Below, piece after piece: positions 1 through 6,784 of a stretch of DNA of 16,795 nt; the stretch's first letter is position 1, and each line of letters opens with the position of its first letter. A model generated the notes under the pieces. That model did not search any database, had not been told where the DNA came from, and was given only the letters and a program-made list of their open reading frames with translations. The DNA comes from Peptococcaceae bacterium UBA4997 (GTDB lineage Bacteria > Bacillota > Dehalobacteriia > UBA4068 > UBA4997), in NCBI GenBank assembly GCA_002398485.1, contig DGYV01000049.1:1-16795 (forward strand). The letters run 5' to 3'. The position numbers and the translations under genes are program-made.

Positions 1-98
1 GGACCGCACCAAGCTGCCCAAAAATCAAGCAGTACCGGTTTTTTTGATTGCATTACTTCTTTTTCAAAATTATCCTTGGTAATAGTAATTATATTCAT
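1..98 (-). CDS. trxA: Thioredoxin, N-terminal part (cut by window edge)
   Basis: This is the first 32 codons of a thioredoxin, a small cytoplasmic disulfide reductase. The translation starts [11 protein letters not shown] and reaches FWAAWCGP, the beginning of the WCGPC redox-active site, before the window ends; the second active-site cysteine lies outside. The ATG at 98 is chosen because GGAGG (107-111) sits 8 nt upstream of it. An in-frame ATG at 104 would leave only 2 nt. The gene has its own TATAAT-like -10 and is separated from ilvA by the ilvA terminator, so it appears to be a separate transcription unit. The family assignment rests on the FWAxWCGP signature, which is very characteristic. 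Only the length and C-terminus are unknown. Confidence 0.93.
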   Translation of the reverse strand, partial: MNIITITKDNFEKEVMQSKKPVLLDFWAAWCG

Positions 99-130
99 AG
101 TCATTACCTCCTTATTGGGTTTATGACTTT

Positions 131-136
131 ATTATA
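131..136 (-). promoter_or_regulatory. Probable -10 element of trxA
   Basis: On the minus strand there is a perfect TATAAT 32 nt upstream of the thioredoxin start. No good TTGACA-like -35 is visible 16-18 nt further upstream, so this is only a likely -10 hexamer. Confidence 0.4.
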
Positions 137-231
137 GCCATTTTTCAGGATTTATCTGTGATTTGGTTACAAAATCTTTGGTATGGCGTATTATATAAGG
201 CTGCAGTAAAAGTTTGATGATTTTAATATAT

Positions 232-286
232 TTATATAAAAAAAAGACTGTCTGTAAAAATTTTGAAAATTTCACGGGCAGTCTTG
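232..286 (-). terminator. Rho-independent terminator of ilvA
   Basis: Read on the minus strand, AAGACTG (279-285) pairs with CAGTCTT (244-250). An inner AAA/TTT stem carries some mismatches, and the hairpin is followed directly by a run of T (232-243). It lies 41 nt beyond the ilvA stop codon and separates ilvA from trxA. Confidence 0.8.
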
Positions 287-326
287 TTTATTCATATAAT
301 GTTTTAATTAAAGCTTTACGGGATTT

Positions 327-1568
327 TTAAACAAAGAGGCTGAAAAGCTGTTTATTTTTATTGATAACTGTATAATTGAAGCCTTTGGAGTTCAAACGTT
401 CGATTAGGGGTTCATAATCTTCTTTGTTGGAAAGCTCAATGCCTATAAGGGTAGGGCCTTTTTCCCTGTTATTGGTTTTAGTATATTCAAAACGAGTAAT
501 ATCATCGTTGGGGCCAAGTACTTCTACCACAAATTCCCTTAAAGCACCGGGGCGCTGCGGGAAATCTATAATAAAGTAATGCATGAGGCCTTCGTAAAGC
601 AGGGAGCGTTCTTTGGTCTCGGGCATTCTTTCAATATCATTGTTACCGCCCGATAAAATGCAAACTATATTTTTACCCTTGATTTGTTCTTTATAAAAAT
701 CCAGGGCGGATACAGGCAAGGCGCCTGCAGGTTCCGCAACTATGGCATTTTGATTATAAAGCTCTAAAATGGTGGTGCATACTTTGCCCTCGGGTACTAC
801 CACTATGTCGTCGAGCACCTTTTGGCAGATGGCAAAGGTGTTTTCTCCTACTGTGGCTACAGCGGCGCCATCTACAAATTTATCCAGTTCGGGCAGGGTA
901 ACTATATGGCCTGCTTCAAAAGAGGCTTTCATGGAGGCCGCGCCCGCAGGTTCCACACCGATGATTTTGGTTTCCGGGCTTATATCCTTTATATAACTGC
1001 CCACGCCTGAAACAAGGCCACCGCCGCCAATGGTGGCGAAAACATAATCTATATCCTCTAGATTATGGTTCATTATTTCCAAGCCTACAGTACCTTGGCC
1101 TGCTATTACCAGTTCATCATTAAAAGGATGGATAAAGGTCATTTTGTGCTCTTTGGCATAAGCCTGTGCAGCTGCGCTTGCGGCATCATAGGTATCACCC
1201 GTAAGGATGATTTCTACAAAACCGTTGCCGAAGCGTTTGACCTGATTGATTTTTTGTTTGGGTGTAGTAACGGGCATAAAAAGTTTGCCTTTAGTTTTTA
1301 AGGCATTGCAGGAATAAGCAACACCTTGGGCATGATTGCCCGCGCTGGCGCAAACTACCCCCTTTTTAAGCTTGTCCTTGGGCAAGGCTTCCATCATGGC
1401 ATAAGCACCACGCAATTTAAAGGAACGTACTACCTGTAGATCTTCCCTTTTAAGGTAAATCTTACAGTTATACCTTTTGGAAAGTATTTCATTATATTGC
1501 AGGGGTGTTTGAATAGCTACACCCTTTAAGGATTGAGCGGCTTTAATGATTTTTTCTATTGCTATCAT
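327..1568 (-). CDS. ilvA: Threonine ammonia-lyase, biosynthetic type
   Basis: This PLP enzyme deaminates L-threonine to 2-oxobutanoate, the first step toward isoleucine (EC 4.3.1.19), in the cytoplasm. Visible features of the 413-aa protein are the PLP lysine in SFKLRGA (K51), SAGNHAQG (75-82), the glycine loop binding the PLP phosphate, IGGGGLVSG (180-188), and SGGNND (306-311). Residues about 325-402 form the ACT-like regulatory domain (HYFIIDFPQRPGALREF). A single such domain and about 410 aa match the Bacillus-type biosynthetic enzyme and are longer than the catabolic TdcB form of about 330 aa. The ATG is preceded by GGAGG with 7 nt spacing. The gene is monocistronic, with its own terminator. 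A CodY-like box and a palindrome in the upstream gap suggest nutritional control, which is inferred. No T-box or other leader was seen in front of it. Confidence 0.95.
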   Translation of the reverse strand: MIAIEKIIKAAQSLKGVAIQTPLQYNEILSKRYNCKIYLKREDLQVVRSFKLRGAYAMMEALPKDKLKKGVVCASAGNHAQGVAYSCNALKTKGKLFMPVTTPKQKINQVKRFGNGFVEIILTGDTYDAASAAAQAYAKEHKMTFIHPFNDELVIAGQGTVGLEIMNHNLEDIDYVFATIGGGGLVSGVGSYIKDISPETKIIGVEPAGAASMKASFEAGHIVTLPELDKFVDGAAVATVGENTFAICQKVLDDIVVVPEGKVCTTILELYNQNAIVAEPAGALPVSALDFYKEQIKGKNIVCILSGGNNDIERMPETKERSLLYEGLMHYFIIDFPQRPGALREFVVEVLGPNDDITRFEYTKTNNREKGPTLIGIELSNKEDYEPLIERLNSKGFNYTVINKNKQLFSLFV

Positions 1569-1607
1569 AGTAAACCCTCCTTTTTTTCATATTGGGATTT
1601 ATTTAGT

Positions 1608-1613
1608 ATCATA
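1608..1613 (-). promoter_or_regulatory. Extended -10 of the ilvA promoter
   Basis: On the minus strand TGCTATGAT is an extended -10 (TG-N-TATGAT), 40 nt upstream of the ilvA start codon. The -35 region at a 17-nt spacing (GTGAAT) is poor, as is usual when an extended -10 is present. Confidence 0.5.
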
Positions 1614-1675
1614 GCATATATTATTAAAATATTCACCATAAATTTATTTTTGAGCAGGTTATTTAAAAAAGTTGG

Positions 1676-1701
1676 AAAACCTACAGTAAACTATAGGTTT
1701 T
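1676..1701. promoter_or_regulatory. 26-nt near-perfect palindrome, probable operator
   Basis: The arms AAAACCTA (1676-1683) and TAGGTTTT (1694-1701) are perfect inverted repeats. The inner AGT/ACT triplets also match, giving 11 of 13 paired positions around a central AA. It lies in the gap between divergent ilvA and the transporter operon, about 60 nt upstream of the ilvA -10 and 75 nt upstream of the transporter -35. No gene ends into it, so it is unlikely to be a terminator. A dimeric repressor or activator site is the simplest reading; the protein is not known. Confidence 0.5.
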
Positions 1702-1755
1702 TGGTATTAAAGATTGGTGTTTAGTAAAATGTCAACCCAAGCAAGATAAAATTGA

Positions 1756-1770
1756 AATTTTGCGAAAATT
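1756..1770. promoter_or_regulatory. CodY-like box
   Basis: AATTTTGCGAAAATT matches the Gram-positive CodY consensus AATTTTCWGAAAATT at 13 of 15 positions; the two differences are in the centre. It sits 5 nt upstream of the transporter -35 and in the shared upstream region of ilvA. CodY is known to repress branched-chain amino acid genes and nutrient transporters when GTP and isoleucine/leucine/valine are plentiful. Whether this organism has CodY cannot be told from the window. Confidence 0.5.
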
Positions 1771-1775
1771 CCTAC

Positions 1776-1806
1776 TTGACTTCTAGCTTACTGAAGTTGG
1801 TATACT
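1776..1806 (+). promoter_or_regulatory. Promoter with 19-nt spacer, MerR-family type
   Basis: TTGACT (1776-1781) and TATACT (1801-1806) are good sigma-A hexamers but are 19 nt apart instead of 17. This overlong spacer is the hallmark of promoters activated by MerR-family proteins, which twist the DNA. An incomplete dyad, ACTTC...GAAGT (1779-1783 and 1793-1797), starts in the -35 just as in ZntR- or NmlR-type operators. It should drive the transporter operon after a leader of about 200 nt. No merR gene is in the window. Confidence 0.55.
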
Positions 1807-1812
1807 TCCAAT

Positions 1813-2018
1813 ATAAGATAACGATTTAAAAAATTTGTTTTAAAAAAATTTTGCAGCCAAAATTGTTAATATTTAACCGTATAAACGGTAAAGATAATGA
1901 CGTGTTGGTTGCGATTGTTGTCATTTAAATTATTAATGAATAAAAGTAATGTTGCTGAAGGGAGGATTGACGCTTATTTGGGTGGCTTATTGGAAATAAA
2001 AGAGAAAGGGTGAGAGAT
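1813..2018 (+). other. Long 5' leader of the transporter operon, no gene
   Basis: About 200 nt separate the 19-nt-spacer promoter from the first coding region. I see a small inverted repeat, ACCGT-ATAA-ACGGT (1876-1889), and a second possible promoter, TTGTCA (1918-1923) with TAAAAG (1941-1946) at a 17-nt spacing. A ribosome-site-like GGGAGG (1960-1965) has no standard start codon at a useful distance. No riboswitch class was recognised. Confidence 0.4.
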
Positions 2019-2255
2019 GTGAAAACAAAAAGAGAAAAAAGAAAAATTATTAACCGTTTTGCCGTTATCTATTTTGCTATAATCATATTTATACTGGCTT
2101 TCCCTCCTATTACAAAATTGTTTGATAGAAATGACATCTGGATTGGCGTTATGCCGCTTTCGCAATTTTACATCTTGTTTTTCCTGTTCCTGCTTATCTT
2201 AGGTATGGGAATACTTTATATGGTTGAAAGAAAAATGGAAGGGGGCGCTAAATAA
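2019..2255 (+). CDS. Small two-helix membrane protein, symporter partner (DUF3311-like)
   Basis: This 78-aa protein has two predicted membrane helices (about residues 12-30 and 47-65), a lysine/arginine-rich N-terminus and a PPITKLFDR stretch between the helices. It overlaps the following symporter gene by one base (TAATG), so the two are almost certainly co-translated. Small membrane proteins of the DUF3311, DUF4212 or YhdT type commonly precede sodium:solute symporters, probably as accessory subunits. The resemblance here is to DUF3311 in layout (two helices, P-rich loop) but is not strong. The GTG at 2019 is preferred because AAAGGG (2005-2010) lies 8 nt upstream. An in-frame GTG at 2010 would overlap that ribosome site. 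Function as a subunit is inferred from context only. Confidence 0.75.
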   Translation: MKTKREKRKIINRFAVIYFAIIIFILAFPPITKLFDRNDIWIGVMPLSQFYILFFLFLLILGMGILYMVERKMEGGAK

Positions 2256-3781
2256 TGGAAGCTTCTGCAGGAAAAGTAACTATTACGATTTGTTTTATGC
2301 TGGCATATTTTGCTTTACTTATTTGGGCAGCCTTCTTCAGCAAAACCGGTAAAATGAATGATAACAGCATTGAAGAGTTTGCGGTAGGCAGCAGAAACTT
2401 TGGCTGGATAATGGTATTATTCACCATGATGGGCTTACTTATTACCGCATCTGCTTTTGCAAGCTGGTTTGCTTGGGCCACTTTTGAAGGCCTTATAGTG
2501 CAGTATATGTTGGTTTATTCCACGGTTGGTTTCTTGTTCTCCTACATGTTTGCTAAAAAGATTTGGATATGGGGGCGCAAATTCAACCTTTTGACTCAGC
2601 CGGACTATATTCAACTGCGTTATCGTTCCCGTTTTTTAACAACACTTTTTGGTGTTTGTTCTATATTGATAGAAGCTCCCTGGGTAATCATGGAGTTTGC
2701 CGCCATGGGTATTATGGTAGAGGCTCTTACCTATGGGGTTATAGGTGCAAAGATCGGTACACTGGTTGTAGGTGCTTTTGTAATAAGCTATATTATTTAC
2801 AGCGGTATGAAGGCTGTAGCGGTTACCGAGCTTATTCAAGGATTTTTGAGTAGTGTAGTAATTGCAGTAGGTATGATTGCTATTATCTACAAGCTGTTCG
2901 GTGGTTTTGGACCTTTGTATCAGCAGGTTATGAGTGTTTCTCCTGACAGCCTTACCCTGACTTATAACGGCACTTATACCTATGAATACTGGACTTCCAT
3001 TATTATTACCGGTTCTCTTGGTATCATGGGCTGGGCCAGCTTCTTCAGCCGTATTTATACCAGCAGAAGTGTTATGGACATCAAGAAAGTATCCTTCTGG
3101 AGTGCGGCTATAGGTTGCGTATTTACCGCTTTGCTTTTGATTGCGGCTATGGGCGGCATTCTGTTCCCCGAAGTTGTGGAAGCAGCAGGGAAAGAAATGG
3201 CCTTCTTCGTAATGGCGGAAAAAGCTTTCGGCCCTGTATTCCTGGCTCTTTGTGGTATTGTGGTATTGGCGGCCGGCATGAGCATGGTTTCCGTAATCAC
3301 CAACTCTCACGGTATTATTATTACGGAAAACTTTGTTAAGCCTTTCTGCCCCAATGTAAGTTCTGCTCAGCGTGTTAAAATTGCTCGTTGGAGCATCCTG
3401 GTTTACGGTATAATTGCTTTAGGTATTGCTATAGGTGATTTGCCGAACCTTTACACCATTGCTTTGATTGCTTATGAAGGCATTACTCAGGTTGTTCCTG
3501 TTATTATCTTCAGCCTTTACTGGAAGCGCAGTAACAAGTGGGGTGCGCTGTTGGGCTTTACCGCAGGTTTAATAATTGCTATAGTTGTGGCTATGTTAAT
3601 TATTATTTATGGTCAGTCTTTTGTTTGGACCGGCGGTGTTATAGGTTTAGCTGTAAACGTTATCATCCATGTGATTTGCGGCTTTGTTTGCCCCAAAGAC
3701 GAACATGTTGATGAATTGTTCGACATGATCCGTGATTATGAAGACGAAATGGATGGCGATGTTAAACCCGTAGTTGCATAA
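2255..3781 (+). CDS. Sodium:solute symporter family transporter
   Basis: This 508-aa polytopic membrane protein has roughly 13 hydrophobic segments and belongs to the SSS family (TC 2.A.21), which couples Na+ entry to solute uptake. The family signature is visible as YIIYSGMKAVAVTELIQGF (179-197), which aligns with the usual Y..GG..A...TD..QG pattern. The N-terminal VGSRNFGW and the C-terminal long loop with acidic residues are also typical. The substrate cannot be read from the sequence; relatives carry pantothenate, proline, monocarboxylates or sugars. The ATG overlaps the stop of the small membrane gene by one base and has AAGGGGG upstream. A CodY-like box next to the promoter suggests a nutrient such as an amino acid or organic acid, but this is only inference. 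A terminator follows 30 nt after the stop. Confidence 0.88.
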   Translation: MEASAGKVTITICFMLAYFALLIWAAFFSKTGKMNDNSIEEFAVGSRNFGWIMVLFTMMGLLITASAFASWFAWATFEGLIVQYMLVYSTVGFLFSYMFAKKIWIWGRKFNLLTQPDYIQLRYRSRFLTTLFGVCSILIEAPWVIMEFAAMGIMVEALTYGVIGAKIGTLVVGAFVISYIIYSGMKAVAVTELIQGFLSSVVIAVGMIAIIYKLFGGFGPLYQQVMSVSPDSLTLTYNGTYTYEYWTSIIITGSLGIMGWASFFSRIYTSRSVMDIKKVSFWSAAIGCVFTALLLIAAMGGILFPEVVEAAGKEMAFFVMAEKAFGPVFLALCGIVVLAAGMSMVSVITNSHGIIITENFVKPFCPNVSSAQRVKIARWSILVYGIIALGIAIGDLPNLYTIALIAYEGITQVVPVIIFSLYWKRSNKWGALLGFTAGLIIAIVVAMLIIIYGQSFVWTGGVIGLAVNVIIHVICGFVCPKDEHVDELFDMIRDYEDEMDGDVKPVVA

Positions 3782-3810
3782 AACAGAAACTTAAAAATTT
3801 AATAAATTAA

Positions 3811-3848
3811 AATAAAGAGCCTAATTAATCAGGCTCTTTATTTTTTAT
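3811..3848 (+). terminator. Rho-independent terminator of the symporter operon
   Basis: A perfect 12-bp stem (AATAAAGAGCCT, 3811-3822, with its complement at 3831-3842) has an 8-nt loop and is followed by a T-rich tail. Confidence 0.92.
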
Positions 3849-3853
3849 TAAAG

Positions 3854-3882
3854 TTTACAAAAGCAGTATTAACATTTATAAT
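3854..3882 (+). promoter_or_regulatory. Sigma-A promoter of the dehydrogenase/deacetylase/bactofilin unit
   Basis: TTTACA (3854-3859), a 17-nt spacer and a perfect TATAAT (3877-3882) lie 46 nt upstream of the dehydrogenase start. It is a near-consensus housekeeping promoter. Confidence 0.75.
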
Positions 3883-3927
3883 AAAAGTATGTAAATATAT
3901 GGTAAATTCGACAAAAGGGGCGGCAAT

Positions 3928-5023
3928 ATGGATAAAGCAGTTAAAAAGCTTATTTCCCGGGCAAATATATCCAGGCGGCCGGCGCACTTAAGGAATTACC
4001 GGAATTGGTAAACCTTTATGGCGGCCGTGGCTACTTTTTGCTGACACCTTCAATGGAAAAAATCATAAATGAAGCTAATATTACCGCAGGTGGTCTTACA
4101 AAGGTTTTTCGCGGTGAATGTTGTTGGCGGGAAATTGATAAACTGGAAAAAGAGTGCGACGATTTTAAGTCCACAGTCGTTATAGGTTTGGGTGGCGGTA
4201 AAATTTTGGATTGTGCCAAAGTAGTTACCGATAAGCTACATTTACCGGTGATCATGGTTCCTACCGTAGCCGCAACCAATGCTGCTGCCAGTGCTTGTGC
4301 GGTTATTTATACCCCTGAAGGAGTTTTTGAATCGGTTTATTATGAAACCGGTAGTCCCAACGCTATTTTAGTGGATTCGCAAATAATTGCCGATGCGCCT
4401 GCCAAGTTTTTGATAGCGGGTATGGGTGATGCTTTTGCCACCTGGTTTGAGGCCTTAGGCTGCTTGCGTACTGAAAGCCCCAATTCGCTTTACGGCAGGC
4501 AAACCAATATTGCCATGCTGATTGCGCGCGCCTGTTATGAAAATTTGCTGGTTTATAGGGAAGCTGCGGCTTTAGCTGCCGAACAGCATGTGTTTACCCC
4601 TGCTTTGGAACGCATTATTGAAACAAATATTTTATATTCGGGCATTGGCTTTGAAAGCGGTGGGCTAGCAGCGACGCATGCTATTCATAACGGTTTTACC
4701 GTATTTCCCGAAACGAAACCCACACCTATTATCACGGTACTAAAGTAGCATTGGGGGTTTTGGCGGAACTGCATTTGACTGATGCCGAACCTGCGGTACT
4801 TGATGAAGCATATGATTTTTGCAGAAAAGTAGGATTATCGACGACTCTTGTTGAAATAGGATTAAATGATTTAACCTATGAGGATATTTATAAAATAGCT
4901 GTTTTTGCGCATGAGGATCCTTATATGTGCCATGACGGAGCTTCTATTACTCCTAAGCAAATAGCGGCTGCTATAGTTATGGCGGACAAAATGGGCAGGG
5001 TATATAAGCAGCCGATTATTTAA
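3928..5023 (+). pseudogene. gldA: Glycerol dehydrogenase-type gene, broken by two frameshifts
   Basis: The joined translation (about 365 aa) is an iron-containing alcohol dehydrogenase fold protein of the GldA type, which oxidises glycerol to dihydroxyacetone with NAD. ATG 3928 has AGGGG 7 nt upstream. The frame breaks at about 3961-3965, where GCAAATATATCC needs one more A to read RAKYIQ, and a stop follows at 4009. The main frame then runs to 4748 with the NAD site GLGGGKILDC and metal ligands in MGDAFATWFEA and ATHAIHNGF. A second single-base loss near a CCC run (about 4710-4722) separates it from THTYYHGTKVALG, which carries the last metal-binding histidine, and from the C-terminus ending at 5023. 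Both lesions are in short homopolymers, so sequencing error is as likely as real decay. The promoter and ribosome site look intact. The exact substrate is uncertain. Confidence 0.85.
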
Positions 5024-5061
5024 CACATGTTTTCTAAAATATTTAGGGGAGAGTGCGGCTT

Positions 5062-5961
5062 GTGAAGTCTTATATAGGCAGTGTGGTTTTTTATAAGCAT
5101 CTTTTACTTACCGCTTTAACTTTGATGATTTTGGGTTTGATTACCTTGGTGCTGTTTTTTGGTATTAAATGTGCCAAAATGTCTGAAAGTTTGGCTTTGG
5201 CGGATGAATATATTGCGGCTTCCGCTGATGAAGCCGTGAAAAGTATTTGTGAACCTATACCGTATCAGCAGGAATATCCACAACTTTATGCCCAAAAGCC
5301 TGAAGGCATAATTTCTGTATCTGATATAGAAATTGAGCAAGAGAAAGTGATATACCTTACTTTTGATGATGGGCCTTCTTTATTAACTCCTGAAATATTG
5401 GATGTTTTGGATGAATATGGGGTAAAGGCAACTTTTTTTGTGATAGGTAAGGAAGATGAATTCAGTAAATCGATTTATAAGGAAATAGTTGAACGTGGCC
5501 ATACCATAGGTGTACATACTTATAGCCATCAATATAAAGAGATATATACTTCTGTAGACAGCTACTTGGCAGATTTCAACAGGCTTTATCAGCTTATTTA
5601 TGATACTACAGGTGTGCCGCCGCAAATTTTTCGTTTTCCCGGCGGCAGTGTAAATGTTTATAATGCCGCTATTTATCAGGAAATCATTGCGGAAATGCTA
5701 CGCCGAGGTTTTGTGTATTATGATTGGAATGTGTCTTCGGGCGATACCGGCAAAAGTCCTACTAAAACAAGTGTTACAAATAATATAGTGCCCAAGGTTA
5801 AAAACTTTAACGAGCCTGTAGTTTTGTTCCATGACAGCTCAAACAAGAAATGTGTGGTTGAGGCATTGCCTGCTATTATAGAAAAGCTGCAACAACAGGG
5901 TTATTGTTTTGACAAGTTGGATGCCACAGTGCCGCCGATTTGTTTTGTGTATACCGACTAA
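5062..5961 (+). CDS. Membrane-anchored polysaccharide deacetylase (CE4, NodB domain)
   Basis: This 299-aa protein has one N-terminal membrane helix (about 13-35) and an outward-facing NodB homology domain that should remove acetyl groups from a wall or surface polysaccharide. All five motifs are present: TFDDGP (100-105; D102 base, D103 metal), HTYSH (152-156; metal histidines), RFPGG (191-195), DW (221-222) and LFH (255-257). The enzyme therefore looks active. It resembles peptidoglycan deacetylases such as PgdA or PdaA, but the substrate cannot be told. The GTG at 5062 is chosen because GGAGAG (5048-5053) gives 8 nt spacing; an upstream in-frame GTG at 5053 would overlap that ribosome site. 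It lies 38 nt after the dehydrogenase remnant and 24 nt before a bactofilin gene, with no terminator between, so the three are probably co-transcribed. Confidence 0.9.
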   Translation: MKSYIGSVVFYKHLLLTALTLMILGLITLVLFFGIKCAKMSESLALADEYIAASADEAVKSICEPIPYQQEYPQLYAQKPEGIISVSDIEIEQEKVIYLTFDDGPSLLTPEILDVLDEYGVKATFFVIGKEDEFSKSIYKEIVERGHTIGVHTYSHQYKEIYTSVDSYLADFNRLYQLIYDTTGVPPQIFRFPGGSVNVYNAAIYQEIIAEMLRRGFVYYDWNVSSGDTGKSPTKTSVTNNIVPKVKNFNEPVVLFHDSSNKKCVVEALPAIIEKLQQQGYCFDKLDATVPPICFVYTD

Positions 5962-5985
5962 CTTAAATAAGGTGGGGTAATTGTA

Positions 5986-6654
5986 ATGAGTGAAAAGAAA
6001 CCGGACAACAATTTGCAAAACCAAAGCAACTTTAAGATGGCTTTACAGGAATTATTGGGTAATAAGTTTAAGGAAGACATTAAGCACAAGGATGAAATTA
6101 AGCCTAAAGAAGAAAGCATCGATTTGCCTGAAATTGAAGAAGCAGAACCCGAAGTACCTGAAACAGCAAGGGTAATGCCTGAGATTAGCCTAAAAAAACA
6201 GCCTTTACATAATTACAGCGGTGGCGGTACTGTTATAACTGATGATGTGGTTGTTGATGGTTCAATTTCCAGTAAAAGCGATATTCGCCTTAACTGTATT
6301 GTTAACGGCAATGTAACCAGTGAAGCAAAAATATTTATAGCAGGTACTATTGAAGGTGATGTTAAGGGTAGTAGTATTGCCTTGAATAATGCTCATGTTA
6401 AGGGCAATATAATTTGCCAAGACGATATAAGCATGGACCAGAGTTCGGTATTGATAGGTGATGTTAAATGCCAACGTTTAGACAGCAACGGCAAAATAGA
6501 AGGTTCTGTGGATGCGGTTCTTGCCGTTACTCTTAGGAATGAAAGCAAGCTTTTGGGCAATCTTTCCGCTCAATCCTTGGTAGTTCAGGAAGGCGCGGTC
6601 ATAAACGGTAATATCAATATAAAGCGTGATAACAGGAATGTGCCTGAAATTTAA
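5986..6654 (+). CDS. Bactofilin family cytoskeletal protein
   Basis: This 222-aa protein has a charged, probably disordered N-terminus (1-80, rich in E, K and P) and a bactofilin domain (about 82-213). The domain shows the repeating short hydrophobic beta-strand pattern of a right-handed beta helix, for example VVVDGSISS, CIVNGNVTS, FIAGTIEGDVKG, HVKGNIICQ and VINGNINIK. Bactofilins polymerise without nucleotide and act as scaffolds at the membrane, often recruiting wall enzymes. It follows a wall-type deacetylase by 24 nt, which suggests a shared role in local wall modification (inferred). A ribosome site AAGGTGGGG precedes the ATG. The tail RDNRNVPEI is short and polar. A terminator follows. 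Confidence 0.9.
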   Translation: MSEKKPDNNLQNQSNFKMALQELLGNKFKEDIKHKDEIKPKEESIDLPEIEEAEPEVPETARVMPEISLKKQPLHNYSGGGTVITDDVVVDGSISSKSDIRLNCIVNGNVTSEAKIFIAGTIEGDVKGSSIALNNAHVKGNIICQDDISMDQSSVLIGDVKCQRLDSNGKIEGSVDAVLAVTLRNESKLLGNLSAQSLVVQEGAVINGNINIKRDNRNVPEI

Positions 6655-6692
6655 TAGTTTACTTAAATAAGTATTGCCTGTATTTTTACTGC

Positions 6693-6727
6693 AAGCCTGC
6701 TCCTAGATATTTAGTGAGAGGCTTTTT
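6693..6727 (+). terminator. Terminator after the bactofilin gene
   Basis: AAGCCT-g-CTC (6693-6702) pairs with GAG-AGGCTT (6716-6724) with one bulged G, followed by TTTTT. Confidence 0.75.
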
Positions 6728-6743
6728 GGCGTTGTGTAGAAGG

Positions 6744-6771
6744 TACTCAATACACGAGTATATATTATATT
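6744..6771 (+). promoter_or_regulatory. Inverted repeat and -10-like sequence before the lipoprotein gene
   Basis: TACTC-N7-GAGTA (6744-6760) is immediately followed by TATATTATAT, a plausible -10 region. The repeat would overlap the spacer and could be an operator. No good -35 is seen. Confidence 0.35.
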
Positions 6772-6784
6772 TAGGAGAAAATGT

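Noticed and set aside
1866..1882. TTGTTAA...TTAAC repeat resembling a Rex operator
   Set aside because: The half-sites are 3 nt apart instead of 4, and the right half ends in CCG rather than CAA.
1960..2013. Short leader peptide starting with TTG after the GGGAGG at 1960
   Set aside because: Spacing of 12 nt, non-ATG start and only about 11 codons; not enough support.
2636..3310. Long minus-strand open frame within the symporter gene
   Set aside because: It is antisense to a clear membrane protein, has no ribosome site and has a low-quality composition; a shadow frame.
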